DNA of 64,000 bases from DASRHK01 sp963776465 (lineage in GTDB: Bacteria > Pseudomonadota > Gammaproteobacteria > Nevskiales > Nevskiaceae), in assembly GCA_963776465.1 (NCBI GenBank), contig CAVZMV010000002.1:2852001-2916000 (forward strand). The letters are read 5' to 3'. Position 1 is the first letter of the stretch. Each line of letters starts with the position of its first letter. Below the pieces are notes generated by a model. It did no database searches. It saw only the letters and a program-made list of their open reading frames with translations, and was not told where the DNA came from. Shown here piece after piece: positions 44,293-52,548 of the stretch. A program made the position numbers and the translations under genes.

Positions 44293-45258
44293 ATGACTGC
44301 AGGCATGCGCTATCGCGGCCGGTTCGCACCCACCCCTTCGGGGCCCCTGCACCTGGGCTCTCTGGTCACCGCCGTGGCGAGCTACCTGCAGGCCAAATCC
44401 GGGGGCGGCGCCTGGCTGCTGCGGATCGACGACCTTGATACAGCCCGTTGTCCGCCCGGGGCGGCTGACACCATCCTTGGACAGCTGGAGGGACACGGCC
44501 TGCACTGGGACGAAACCGTGCGCTGGCAGTCGGCGCACCTGGACGATTACGAGCAGGCGCTCCAGGCCCTCGAGGCACAAGGCATCCTGTACGCCTGCTC
44601 ATGCACGCGCGCGCAGCTCGAATCGCGGTCCAGGCCGGGTCCCGACGGGCCCGTCTACCTGGGGAACTGCCGCGCTGAGGCAAAGGCGTCCGGCCCCGGC
44701 TGCAGCCTGCGGATCCGGGTCGGTCCGGACACGCTCGGTCTCGACGATGGGTGGCAGGCACGGCGCACCTGCAACCTGGAAGCAGACATCGGCGATTTCG
44801 TCGTGCGGCGCGCCGATGGCGTGGTGGCCTACCAGCTTGCCTGCGCGGTCGATGAAGGCGCGCAGGCCATCACCGAAGTTGTGCGTGGCGCCGACCTGCT
44901 GAGCTCGACGTTCCGGCAGATCCACCTGATGGATCGTCTCGGCGTGCGCGTGCCTCGCTATCGGCATCTTCCGGTCATGGTCGATCAATCGGGGCGCAAG
45001 CTGTCCAAGCAGAACCAGGCCCCCGCGGTCAGCGCCGCCCGAGCGACGCCAAACCTCATGGAATGCCTCAATTTCCTGAATCAGGCTCCCCCTTCCGACT
45101 GGGCGAGCGCTACCCCATCCGAGCTGCTCGCCTGGGCCGTGGGGAACTGGCGCCCTGAACGCGTCTCGCAGGCACCCTGGCGACCTCTGGCGACGCCGGG
45201 TGCACTGCAACATCCCGGCTATAATGCGCCGCAACATAGCGAGGAATGGCTGGAATGA
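44293..45258 (+). CDS. gluQ: Glutamyl-Q tRNA(Asp) synthetase
   Basis: Truncated GluRS paralogue that attaches glutamate to queuosine in tRNA-Asp, 321 aa, no anticodon-binding domain. The class I signature is GRFAPTPSGPLHLGSLVTAV near residue 9 and the KLSKQ form of the second motif is GRKLSKQNQAPAV. Zinc ligands are suggested by YACSCTRAQLE and YLGNCR. A downstream stop overlaps phaR by 4 bp (ATGA). queF in the same window belongs to the same queuosine pathway, though the two genes are 7 kb apart and not cotranscribed. Confidence 0.93.
   Translation: MTAGMRYRGRFAPTPSGPLHLGSLVTAVASYLQAKSGGGAWLLRIDDLDTARCPPGAADTILGQLEGHGLHWDETVRWQSAHLDDYEQALQALEAQGILYACSCTRAQLESRSRPGPDGPVYLGNCRAEAKASGPGCSLRIRVGPDTLGLDDGWQARRTCNLEADIGDFVVRRADGVVAYQLACAVDEGAQAITEVVRGADLLSSTFRQIHLMDRLGVRVPRYRHLPVMVDQSGRKLSKQNQAPAVSAARATPNLMECLNFLNQAPPSDWASATPSELLAWAVGNWRPERVSQAPWRPLATPGALQHPGYNAPQHSEEWLE
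45201..45225 (+). promoter_or_regulatory. phaR promoter with candidate PhaR operator
   Basis: TATAAT at 45220-45225 lies within the 3' end of gluQ, about 30 bp before phaR. No convincing -35 is seen. Directly upstream, 45201-45212 reads TGCACTGCAACA, identical to the sequence at 45902-45913 next to a second promoter. PhaR proteins bind TGC-rich sites and repress their own genes, so this is a candidate autoregulatory operator. Confidence 0.5.
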
Positions 45259-45770
45259 GCGGCGACGTCCGGGTCATCAAGAAATATCCAAACCGGCGTC
45301 TCTACGACACCGAGATAAGCCGCTACATCACGCTCGAAGAAGTTCGGCAGCTGGTGCTGCAAAACGTCAAGTTCCGGGTGCTGGACAAGCGCACGCGCGA
45401 AGACATCACGCGCAGCATCCTGCTGCAGGTGATCGCCGAGCAGGAAGAAGGTGGAAACCCGATCTTCCGCACCGAGCTGCTGACTCACATCATCCGCTTC
45501 TACGGGGATCCCATGCAGACCAGCATGGGGCGGTACCTGGAGCTGTCGATGCAGCTATTCATGGAGCAGCAGCATCGCTTCACCGATCAGCTAAAGCACG
45601 TGCTGGGTCAGGCGCAGCACCCGATGCAGGTCCTGCGCGAGATGGCCGATCAGCAGATCCCGATCTGGCGGCTCGTGCGTCGGGAGTTCTTCCGCAACCT
45701 CTCGCGCGCCCGCGGCGGTCTGAAGGTGCGTCGCGCTGGGACGGCGACCGACAAAGCCGGCGCGGAATAG
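45255..45770 (+). CDS. phaR: Polyhydroxyalkanoate synthesis repressor PhaR
   Basis: DNA- and PHB-binding regulator of phasin and PHA genes, 171 aa. The start at 45255 overlaps the gluQ stop by 4 bp and has an AGGA 10 nt upstream; an earlier in-frame ATG at 45246 lies too close to that AGGA. The N-terminal PHB/PHA accumulation regulator DNA-binding domain is at about 5-60 (VRVIKKYPNRRLYDTEISRY, TREDITRSILLQVIAEQ). The second domain follows (FYGDPMQTSMGRYLELSMQL). The C-terminus is basic. PhaR releases DNA when PHA granules form. No PHA synthase gene is in the window. Confidence 0.93.
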   Translation: MSGDVRVIKKYPNRRLYDTEISRYITLEEVRQLVLQNVKFRVLDKRTREDITRSILLQVIAEQEEGGNPIFRTELLTHIIRFYGDPMQTSMGRYLELSMQLFMEQQHRFTDQLKHVLGQAQHPMQVLREMADQQIPIWRLVRREFFRNLSRARGGLKVRRAGTATDKAGAE

Positions 45771-45873
45771 GGTCGAACTGCACCGTTTTGTGGCACGTTT
45801 CGCGGCCTGCACATTCCTTTCGGTTAATTCTTAACCAGCTGTAACTATGCGGGTTTACCTGCAGCTGGCGTTG
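45771..45873. other. Gap upstream of the ORF-less promoter, with a dyad
   Basis: This part of the 315-bp phaR-pnp gap holds no ORF. An inverted repeat ccagctg (45835-45841) and cagctgg (45862-45868), plus a CTGCAG nearby, lies just upstream of the promoter at 45874. These could be further PhaR or activator sites. No phaR terminator is seen here, so phaR transcripts may read on to the terminator at 46000. Confidence 0.4.
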
Positions 45874-45913
45874 TTGACTTAAAGGTAAGTCGTCCCTATA
45901 CTGCACTGCAACA
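45874..45913 (+). promoter_or_regulatory. Strong sigma70-type promoter with TGCACTGCAACA site
   Basis: TTGACT (45874-45879), exactly 17 nt, then TATACT (45897-45902). The 12-mer TGCACTGCAACA at 45902-45913 overlaps the end of the -10 and the predicted start (about 45909), an ideal place for a repressor. The same 12-mer precedes phaR. The arrangement resembles phasin promoters of PHA-forming betaproteobacteria. Confidence 0.8.
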
Positions 45914-46030
45914 AATTAAGCAGGCGGGACAGGGCAAAAAACACTGAAATTCTGTTGAAACGTCTCCTCCAGAAAGGCCTCGCGCCTTTCTCGCACCTTG
46001 CCCCCCATACCCCTGGGGGGCTCTTTTTTT
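45909..46030 (+). ncRNA. Candidate small RNA or phasin-gene remnant transcript
   Basis: Predicted transcript of about 120 nt bounded by the promoter at 45874-45902 and the terminator at 46000-46030. It contains no ORF with a start codon and ribosome binding site. Structure: an unstructured A-rich 5' part, a C-rich stretch ctcctcc (45964-45970) complementary to Shine-Dalgarno sequences, a hairpin agaaaggc/gcctttct (45971-45978, 45984-45991), then the terminator. It could be a PhaR-controlled regulatory RNA. Alternatively the phasin gene once between this promoter and terminator has been deleted. I do not recognise a named RNA family. Confidence 0.5.
46000..46030 (+). terminator. Intrinsic terminator of the ORF-less unit
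   Basis: Perfect 7-bp stem gcccccc (46000-46006) and ggggggc (46015-46021), 8-nt loop, then tcttttttt. It is oriented on the plus strand and is distinct from the pnp terminator just beyond it. Confidence 0.9.
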
Positions 46031-46038
46031 GCGGCGCC

Positions 46039-46067
46039 AAAAAAAAGCCCCCGGACTGGCCGGGGGC
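46039..46067 (-). terminator. Intrinsic terminator of the pnp operon
   Basis: Perfect 8-bp stem gcccccgg (46047-46054) and ccgggggc (46060-46067), loop of five, followed on the minus strand by eight T residues (46046-46039). It lies 18 bp after the pnp stop and faces the plus-strand terminator at 46000-46030. Confidence 0.92.
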
Positions 46068-46085
46068 TCATTCTTCGCGACTAAC

Positions 46086-48185
46086 TCAGGCGGACTCGGC
46101 CGGAGTCGGAGTGTCTACGGCCTTCATCGACAGGCGAATCTTGCCCTGACGGTCGACCTCCAGAACTTTAACTCGGACGCTCTGCCCTTCCTTGACCACG
46201 TCCTCGACCCGCTCGACGCGCTTCTCGGAGATCTGGGAGATGTGCACCAGCCCGTCCTTACCCGGCAGGATCGTGACGAACGCGCCGAAATCCATGATCT
46301 TGGCGACGCGACCTTCGTAGACCTCGCCCACCTCGACGTCGCGGGTGAGCTGCTGGATACGGGCGATCGCTGCGTCCGCAGCCTTCTGGTCGACGGCCGC
46401 AACCTTGATCGTGCCGTCGTCCTCGATGTCGATCTGCGCGCCGGTTTCCTCGGTGATGGCGCGGATGGTGACGCCGCCCTTGCCGATGACCTCGCGGATC
46501 TTGTCGGGATGGATCTTGATGGTGGTGATGCGCGGCGCGTACGGCGAAGTATCCGCGCGCGGCTTATCGATGACCTTCACCATCTCGCCGAGGATGTGCA
46601 GCCGCGCCGTCTTGGCCTGATCCAGGGCGGTCTTCATGATCTCGCCGGTGATGCCCTCGATCTTGATGTCCATCTGCAGCGCGGTGACGCCATCGCGGGT
46701 ACCGGCAACCTTGAAGTCCATGTCGCCGAGGTGATCCTCGTCGCCGAGGATGTCGGTGAGCACGGCGTGGCGGCTGCCCTCGAGGATCAGGCCCATCGCA
46801 ATGCCGGCGACCGGTGACTTGATCGGCACGCCCGCATCCATCAGCGCCAGGCACGAAGCGCAGACCGACGCCATCGACGAGGAGCCGTTGGACTCGGTGG
46901 TCTCGGCGACGACGCGGACGATGTACGGGAATTCGCGATCCAGGTCCGGCATGACCGCGGCGACGCCGCGCTTGGCCAGGCGGCCGTGTCCGATCTCGCG
47001 GCGCTTGGGCGCGTTGAGGCGGCCGGTCTCGCCGACGCAGTAGGGAGGGAAGTTGTAGTGGAACATGAAGTTCTCATGCCACTCACCTTCCACGGCGTCG
47101 ATGATCTGGTAATCCTTGCCGGTACCCAACGTGGTTACCGCCAGAACCTGCGTCTCGCCGCGCGTGAACAGCGCCGAGCCGTGCGTGCGCGGCAGCAGGC
47201 CCACGCCCATGGCCAGCGGACGCACGGTGAACTTGTCACGGCCGTCGATGCGGGGCGCGCCGTCGAGGATGCGGTTGCGCACGATCTTGGCCTTGAGCTC
47301 GTCGAGCTCGGACTTGACCTGCTGCTCGGACAAGGTCTCCGGCATCGCGGCCTTCGCCTCTTCCTTGATCTTGTCGAGCGCGGCATAGCGGATCTGCTTG
47401 TCGGTGTTGTTGTAAGCCTGCGAGATCTTGCTCTCGTACGCCTTGACGAATTCCTTGACCGCGGTGCGATCGGCCGGCTTCCAGTCCCAGCGCGGCTTAC
47501 CCGCCTCGGCAACCAGCTCGTTGATCGCCTTGATCGCGATCTGCATCTGCTCATGACCGAACATGACGGCGCCGAGCATGACCTGCTCGGTCAGCATCTT
47601 TGCCTCGGACTCCACCATCAGCACGGCGTCCTTGGTGCCGGCGACGACCAGATCGAGCTGCGAGGTCTCAACCTGTGACGAGCTCGGATTGAGGATGTAC
47701 TTGCCGTCGGCGTAACCGACGCGCGCGGCACCGATGGGTCCGTTGAAGGGAACACCCGAGAGCGCGACGGCGGCGGAAGCGCCGAGCAGCGCGGGAATGT
47801 CGCCGTCCACTTCGGGATTCAGGGACAGCACCGTCGCCGTGACCTGCACCTCGTTATAGAAGCCTTCGGGGAACAGCGGACGCAGGGGCCGGTCGATCAG
47901 GCGAGACGTCAGCGTTTCCTTCTCTGTCGGACGGCCCTCGCGCTTGAAGAAGCCGCCAGGAACGCGGCCGCCGGCGTAGAAGCGCTCCATGTAGTCGACC
48001 GTGAGCGGGAAGAAATCCTGGCCTTCCTTGGCTTCCTTGCGACCCACGCAAGTGACCATGACGACGGTGTCGGCAACGGTGACCATGACCGTCGTCGCCT
48101 GGCGGCCGATGGCGCCGGTCTCGAGGGTGACGGAGTGCTGGCCGTACTGGAAGGTTTTCTTGACGGGCGTGACGGGATACACCAT
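46086..48185 (-). CDS. pnp: Polyribonucleotide nucleotidyltransferase (PNPase)
   Basis: Phosphorolytic 3'-5' exoribonuclease of mRNA decay, 699 aa. It carries two RNase PH domains (about 5-135 and 315-450) separated by a helical domain, then KH (about 550-615, KIREVIGKGGVTIRAI) and S1 (about 620-690, EVYEGRVAKIMDFGAFVTIL) domains. The segment MERFYAGGRVPGGFFKREGR holds the RNA-binding FFRR-type loop. The C-terminal tail is short. It follows rpsO with a 67-bp gap that holds a terminator-like hairpin, as in E. coli where rpsO-pnp is processed by RNase III. Confidence 0.98.
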   Translation of the reverse strand: MVYPVTPVKKTFQYGQHSVTLETGAIGRQATTVMVTVADTVVMVTCVGRKEAKEGQDFFPLTVDYMERFYAGGRVPGGFFKREGRPTEKETLTSRLIDRPLRPLFPEGFYNEVQVTATVLSLNPEVDGDIPALLGASAAVALSGVPFNGPIGAARVGYADGKYILNPSSSQVETSQLDLVVAGTKDAVLMVESEAKMLTEQVMLGAVMFGHEQMQIAIKAINELVAEAGKPRWDWKPADRTAVKEFVKAYESKISQAYNNTDKQIRYAALDKIKEEAKAAMPETLSEQQVKSELDELKAKIVRNRILDGAPRIDGRDKFTVRPLAMGVGLLPRTHGSALFTRGETQVLAVTTLGTGKDYQIIDAVEGEWHENFMFHYNFPPYCVGETGRLNAPKRREIGHGRLAKRGVAAVMPDLDREFPYIVRVVAETTESNGSSSMASVCASCLALMDAGVPIKSPVAGIAMGLILEGSRHAVLTDILGDEDHLGDMDFKVAGTRDGVTALQMDIKIEGITGEIMKTALDQAKTARLHILGEMVKVIDKPRADTSPYAPRITTIKIHPDKIREVIGKGGVTIRAITEETGAQIDIEDDGTIKVAAVDQKAADAAIARIQQLTRDVEVGEVYEGRVAKIMDFGAFVTILPGKDGLVHISQISEKRVERVEDVVKEGQSVRVKVLEVDRQGKIRLSMKAVDTPTPAESA

Positions 48186-48210
48186 GGGAGGCGCCTTTTG
48201 GTTTTAGGTT

Positions 48211-48245
48211 GCGAAAAAGGAAACGGCGCCTTGTCGAGGCGCCGT
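48211..48245 (-). terminator. rpsO attenuator or terminator hairpin
   Basis: Perfect 8-bp stem acggcgcc (48223-48230) and ggcgccgt (48238-48245), 7-nt loop, followed on the minus strand by TTTCCTTTTTC. It lies 8 bp after the rpsO stop, in the position of the E. coli t1 terminator between rpsO and pnp. Because pnp lacks another clear promoter, partial read-through is expected. Confidence 0.75.
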
Positions 48246-48252
48246 GCGGATC

Positions 48253-48522
48253 TCAGCGACGCAGGCCGAGATCGGTGATGAGTTTCTGATAGCTCGCCGA
48301 GTTGGTGCGCTTCAGATAGTCCAGCAGCGTGCGGCGCTGGTTCACCATCTTCAGCAGACCCATGCGGGAATGGTTGTCCTTCTTGTGCGCGTCGAAGTGC
48401 GGCGCCAGGCCATTGATGCGCTCGGTCAGCAGCGCAATCTGCACTTCTGGCGAGCCGGTGTCGTTCTTCGCGCGGCGGAATTTCTCCACCACTTCGCGCT
48501 TGCGTTCTACGGTTGCAGCCAT
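48253..48522 (-). CDS. rpsO: 30S ribosomal protein S15
   Basis: Primary-binding 30S protein, 89 aa, exactly the usual length. Family blocks: GSPEVQIALLTERINGLAPH, DAHKKDNHSRMGLLKMVNQRRTLLDYLKR and the closing YQKLITDLGLRR. It has its own promoter at 48559-48587 (TTGTTG, 17 nt, TACAAT) in the truB-rpsO gap, and a terminator-like hairpin after it. Confidence 0.98.
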   Translation of the reverse strand: MAATVERKREVVEKFRRAKNDTGSPEVQIALLTERINGLAPHFDAHKKDNHSRMGLLKMVNQRRTLLDYLKRTNSASYQKLITDLGLRR

Positions 48523-48558
48523 TGTCCTTTACTCAGTTCGGTCGTTTTAGAGCCGCGC

Positions 48559-48587
48559 ATTGTAAGCCTTGCGCTGGGGGCCAACAA
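48559..48587 (-). promoter_or_regulatory. rpsO promoter
   Basis: On the minus strand TTGTTG (48587-48582) is followed after exactly 17 nt by TACAAT (48564-48559). Transcription would start near 48552, about 30 nt before the rpsO ATG. It allows rpsO-pnp to be expressed apart from the upstream nusA-infB operon. Confidence 0.7.
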
Positions 48588-48610
48588 GCCAAAACAGGCG
48601 GTTTTGCGGC

Positions 48611-49528
48611 TTAGGCCAGCCAGCGGCTCGGGGCCAACATCCCGTCGGCGTCCCGGCGGGCAATCCCGAGCAGGCTGCCGGCCGCATTGAGGACGGCGAT
48701 CGCCTGACTGTCGGGGCAGGCGGTGAGACGCACCGCCTGCCCACGAGCCAGGTAGAACGCCCGATCCTCGTCCACCTCCACCCGGGGAAGCGAAGCGGCT
48801 CCGGCAACCGTGGGCAAGAGCAGCCGATCCAGCGCGGCCGGCCCTTCCGGCGCAGTCGCCTCCAGGCGATCCAGAGTGATCAGGTCGGGGGACCAGAACG
48901 GCGCAGCGCCCGTCCGGCGCAGCTGCCATACGTGACCGACCTGGCCCATGGCCGCGCAGATGTCCTCGACCAGCGTGCGGATGTAGGTGCCCTTGCTGCA
49001 CGTCACCTCCAGCTCGAAATCCGGGATGCCAAACGACAGCAGCTTCAGCGACGTGATCACCACCGGTCGGGGCGCGCGCGGAACTTCCTGCCCTTGGCGT
49101 GCCAGCTTGTACAGCCTTTGTCCCTCGTGCTTCAGCGCGGAGTACATCGGTGGAACCTGCAGCTGCGGGCCGATCATCCGGGTCAGCACGGCCTCAAGCT
49201 GCAGGCGCGTTACCTGCGCGGGGTCGGAATGCGCGATCGCTTCGCCTTCGCGATCCGCCGTCCGCGTCTTCACGCCCAAACGGGCGACCACGCGGTAAGC
49301 CTTGTCTGCGTCGAGCAGGAAGGACGAGAGCCTGGTCGCCTGACCCAGGCAGATCGGCAGCAGGCCGGTCGCGATCGGGTCGAGGCTGCCGGTATGTCCG
49401 GCGCGCGCAGCCTGATAAAAGCGTTTGACCCGCTGCAGCGCCGCGTTGGAAGTAATGCCGTCAGGCTTGTCGAGCAGCAGGATCCCGCTCACGTTGCGCG
49501 TTTCTCGCCGCGCCGCCGGGCGGCTCAC
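48611..49528 (-). CDS. truB: tRNA pseudouridine(55) synthase TruB
   Basis: Makes pseudouridine 55 in the T-loop of tRNAs, 305 aa. The catalytic Asp lies in RAGHTGSLDPIATGLLPICL near residue 45. Other family blocks: GILLLDKPDGITSNAALQRV, ISGRAYRVVARLGVKT-like KAYRVVARLGVKTRTADREG, and CSKGTYIRTLVEDICAAMGQ. The C-terminal region (about 245-305) fits the PUA-like domain of the long TruB form. The ATG overlaps the rbfA stop by 4 bp. Confidence 0.97.
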   Translation of the reverse strand: MSRPAARRETRNVSGILLLDKPDGITSNAALQRVKRFYQAARAGHTGSLDPIATGLLPICLGQATRLSSFLLDADKAYRVVARLGVKTRTADREGEAIAHSDPAQVTRLQLEAVLTRMIGPQLQVPPMYSALKHEGQRLYKLARQGQEVPRAPRPVVITSLKLLSFGIPDFELEVTCSKGTYIRTLVEDICAAMGQVGHVWQLRRTGAAPFWSPDLITLDRLEATAPEGPAALDRLLLPTVAGAASLPRVEVDEDRAFYLARGQAVRLTACPDSQAIAVLNAAGSLLGIARRDADGMLAPSRWLA

Positions 49529-49923
49529 TGCGGCTTGTCACCGCGGTCGGCAGCGGACTTGCGGTCCTGGTCCAGCGCCTCGTGCAGGAGCCGGTTGATC
49601 TTCTCGGCTTCCCGGAGCGTCTGATCGATTCTGAACGTGAGCTCCGGGATGTGCCGCAGCCGCAGCCGCCGCCCGATCTCGCCTCGCAGGCGTCCGGCAG
49701 CGTGATTGAGTCCCTTCACGGCCTCGACCAGATCTGCGCCCTCCTGCAGGCTGCTGACGAGCACATGCGCATGGCTCAGGTCACGCGCCAGGTCGACCGC
49801 AGTGACGGTCAGGTTGATGCCATACACGCGCGGATCGCGAAGCAGGTCGGCGCGCAGCATCTCGCTGAGCTCCTGCTGCAGCTGGGCCGCCAGCCGCGCT
49901 GATCGTGGATATTCCCTCGGCAT
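49525..49923 (-). CDS. rbfA: Ribosome-binding factor A
   Basis: 16S rRNA maturation factor with a KH-like fold, 132 aa. Family blocks: RSARLAAQLQQELSEMLRAD, DLSHAHVLVSSL and the C-terminal RLRLRHIPELTFRIDQTLRE. The last 20 residues are a charged tail. It sits 19 bp after infB and is coupled to truB through a 4-bp overlap, the conserved infB-rbfA-truB order. Confidence 0.96.
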   Translation of the reverse strand: MPREYPRSARLAAQLQQELSEMLRADLLRDPRVYGINLTVTAVDLARDLSHAHVLVSSLQEGADLVEAVKGLNHAAGRLRGEIGRRLRLRHIPELTFRIDQTLREAEKINRLLHEALDQDRKSAADRGDKPQ

Positions 49924-49942
49924 GAGAACCCTGGCCCCGCTG

Positions 49943-52528
49943 TCAGCGCGCGGCAGCTTTCTCCGCGCCGCTGTCGGACTTGACCGTGCGCTTCACCTCG
50001 ATGCGCTGGAAGCATTCGATCTGGTCGCCGGCCTTGACGTCGTTGTAGTTCTTCACGCCGATGCCGCACTCGGTGCCGGCCTCGACCTTGTTGACGTCGT
50101 CCTTGAAGCGGCGCAGCGACTCGAGCTCGCCTTCGTAAATCACCGTGTTGTTGCGAAGGACACGGATGGGCAGGCCTCGCTGGACCGAGCCGTCCATGAC
50201 CAGGCAGCCGGCGATGGCGCCGAACTTGGAGCTACGGAACACGTCGCGCACCTGCGCCACGCCCACGATCTGCTCGCGGGTTTCGGTGCCGAGCAGGCCA
50301 GACACGGCGCTGGCGACGTCGTCGAGCAAGTCGTAGATGATGCTGTAGTAGCGCACGTCGACGCCGGTTTCCTGCACGCGCTTGCGCGCCGTGCCGTCCG
50401 CTCGCGTGTTGAAGCCGATGATGATCGTGCTGGACGCCAGCGCCAGGTCGACGTCGGATTCGTTGATGCCGCCGACGCCGGCGGAGACGACGTTCACCTT
50501 GACCTCGGCCGTCGGCATCTTGCTCAAGGCCTCGACGATCGCCTCCATGGAGCCCTGGACGTCGGCCTTGATCATCAGGTTGAGCTGCTTGACCTCGCCC
50601 TCGCCCATCTTGGCGAACACCTGCTCCATGCGCACGACCTGCGCCTGCGCCAGCTTCTGCTCGCGCAGCCGGCGCTCGCGCAGCTCGGCAAGCTCCTTGG
50701 CCTTGCGCTCGTCGGCGACGACGATGACGTCGTCACCTGCATCCGGCAAACCCGAAAGTCCCAGGACCGAGACCGGGATCGACGGGCCGGCTTCCTTCAC
50801 CGGCTGACCAGCGTCGTCGAACATCGCGCGCACGCGTCCGAAATGCGAGCCGGTGAGGATGACGTCGCCGGCGCGCAACGTTCCCTGCCGCACGAGCACC
50901 GTGGCGACGGGGCCTCGTCCCTTCTCCAGGGAGGACTCGATGATCGCGCCGCGGGCCGGTGCGTCTGCCGCGGCCTTGAGCTCGAGCACTTCGGCCTGGA
51001 GCAGGATGGCATCGAGCAGCTCGTCGACACCCTTGCCGGTCTGCGCCGAAACGCCGACGACCTGAACCTCGCCGCCGAAATCCTCGGCGACGACCTCTTC
51101 CTTGAGCAGGTCGTTCTTGACCTTGTCGACGCTGGCGTCCTGCTTGTCGATCTTGGTGACCGCAACGACCATCGGCACCTTGCCTGCGCGCGCGTGCTGG
51201 ATGGCTTCGCGCGTCTGCGGCATGACGCTGTCGTCGCCCGCAACCACGAGGATGACGATGTCGGTGACCTGGGCGCCGCGGGCGCGCATGCGCGTGAACG
51301 CGGCGTGGCCCGGCGTGTCCAGGAACGTGATCGTGCCCTTGGGGAGCTTCACGCTGTAAGCGCCGATGTGCTGCGTGATCCCGCCCGCCTCGCCCGCGGC
51401 CACGCGGGTCTTGCGGATGTAGTCCAGCAGCGACGTCTTGCCGTGGTCGACATGACCCATGACGGTGACGATGGGCGCGCGCTGCTGCTGCGGCACGTCC
51501 TTGACCTCACCGGCGACGTCCTTCATCAGCGTGTCTTCGGCGTCGGTGGACTTGACCACGCGCGCCTTGTGTCCCATCTCCTCGACGGTGAGCACGGCGG
51601 TGTCCTGGTCGAGCGACTGATTGATCGTCGCCATGACACCCATGTTCATCAGCGTCTTGATGACTTCGGTGGCCTTGACCGCCATGCGGTTGGCCAGGTC
51701 GCCCACGGTGATGAACTCGGGGACGTCGATGTCGCGGACGATCGGCGCAACCGGTTTCTCGAACGCATGCTGCGTCTCGAGCTTGATCGGACCGGCAGGC
51801 CGGCGCGTCTTCTTGGCGCGCTTGCCGCTCTTGCCCGCAGCGACATGGAGCTCCAGGCGCTGCGGCTGCTCGCGGTCCCGGCGCTCGTGCTCGACGACTT
51901 TCTTGGGCTCGGGCTTGTGCTCCGCCGACCGGCGCAGGTTCTCCTCCGCGCGGCGACGCGCGACTTCCGCCGCGGCACGGGCGGGATCCGCAGGCACAGC
52001 GGGCCGGCGGCTCTCCTCCTCGGCGCGCTTGGCGGCTTCGTCGGCCTCACGCTTGGCAGTTTCCTCGTCGCGCAGGCGCTTCTCGGCCTCTTCCTGATGG
52101 CGCTTAGCCTCGGCCTCGGCTGCGGCACGCGCAGCAGTCTCGCGCTCGGTCTGCTCCCGAGCGAGTGCCTCGACGTCGTCGGCGGACTCCGGCTCGTCGG
52201 CCACGTCGCGCTTGATGTACGTGCGGCGCTTGCGCACCTCGACGGCCACGGTCTTGCCGGTGCCGCCCCGCGAGGGTCCGAGCTTGAGTTCGCTGGTCTC
52301 CTTGCGCTTGAGGGTGATGCGGCGGGGCTCTGCGGAAGCGGCGGCGCTGGGTGCCGCGCCGGGCCGCGTCTTCGTCTTCAGGTACGACAGCAGCGCAACC
52401 TTGTCCTCGGCGCTGATGGTCGAGGCCTCGTCCTGCACCGACACGCCGGCCTCCTTGAATTGAGACAGCAGCTCGGTGACGGGCCGCTTCAGCTCGTTGG
52501 CGAAATCCTGAACGGTGTGGGTCGACAT
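49943..52528 (-). CDS. infB: Translation initiation factor IF-2
   Basis: GTPase that brings initiator tRNA to the ribosome, 861 aa. The N-terminus has an IF2_N domain (AVQDFANELKRPVTELLSQF), then a long Ala/Glu/Arg linker (about 85-235) and a second IF2_N-like region (EFITVGDLANRMAVKATEVI). G motifs: G1 GHVDHGKT (about 357-364), G3 DTPGH (about 402) and G4 TKID (about 455). Domains II, III and IV follow, ending with the C2 fMet-tRNA-binding domain (MDGSVQRGLPIRVLRNNTVI). 20 bp separate it from nusA. Confidence 0.98.
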   Translation of the reverse strand: MSTHTVQDFANELKRPVTELLSQFKEAGVSVQDEASTISAEDKVALLSYLKTKTRPGAAPSAAASAEPRRITLKRKETSELKLGPSRGGTGKTVAVEVRKRRTYIKRDVADEPESADDVEALAREQTERETAARAAAEAEAKRHQEEAEKRLRDEETAKREADEAAKRAEEESRRPAVPADPARAAAEVARRRAEENLRRSAEHKPEPKKVVEHERRDREQPQRLELHVAAGKSGKRAKKTRRPAGPIKLETQHAFEKPVAPIVRDIDVPEFITVGDLANRMAVKATEVIKTLMNMGVMATINQSLDQDTAVLTVEEMGHKARVVKSTDAEDTLMKDVAGEVKDVPQQQRAPIVTVMGHVDHGKTSLLDYIRKTRVAAGEAGGITQHIGAYSVKLPKGTITFLDTPGHAAFTRMRARGAQVTDIVILVVAGDDSVMPQTREAIQHARAGKVPMVVAVTKIDKQDASVDKVKNDLLKEEVVAEDFGGEVQVVGVSAQTGKGVDELLDAILLQAEVLELKAAADAPARGAIIESSLEKGRGPVATVLVRQGTLRAGDVILTGSHFGRVRAMFDDAGQPVKEAGPSIPVSVLGLSGLPDAGDDVIVVADERKAKELAELRERRLREQKLAQAQVVRMEQVFAKMGEGEVKQLNLMIKADVQGSMEAIVEALSKMPTAEVKVNVVSAGVGGINESDVDLALASSTIIIGFNTRADGTARKRVQETGVDVRYYSIIYDLLDDVASAVSGLLGTETREQIVGVAQVRDVFRSSKFGAIAGCLVMDGSVQRGLPIRVLRNNTVIYEGELESLRRFKDDVNKVEAGTECGIGVKNYNDVKAGDQIECFQRIEVKRTVKSDSGAEKAAAR

Positions 52529-52548
52529 AGTTGTTCCGCCTCGTGCTG

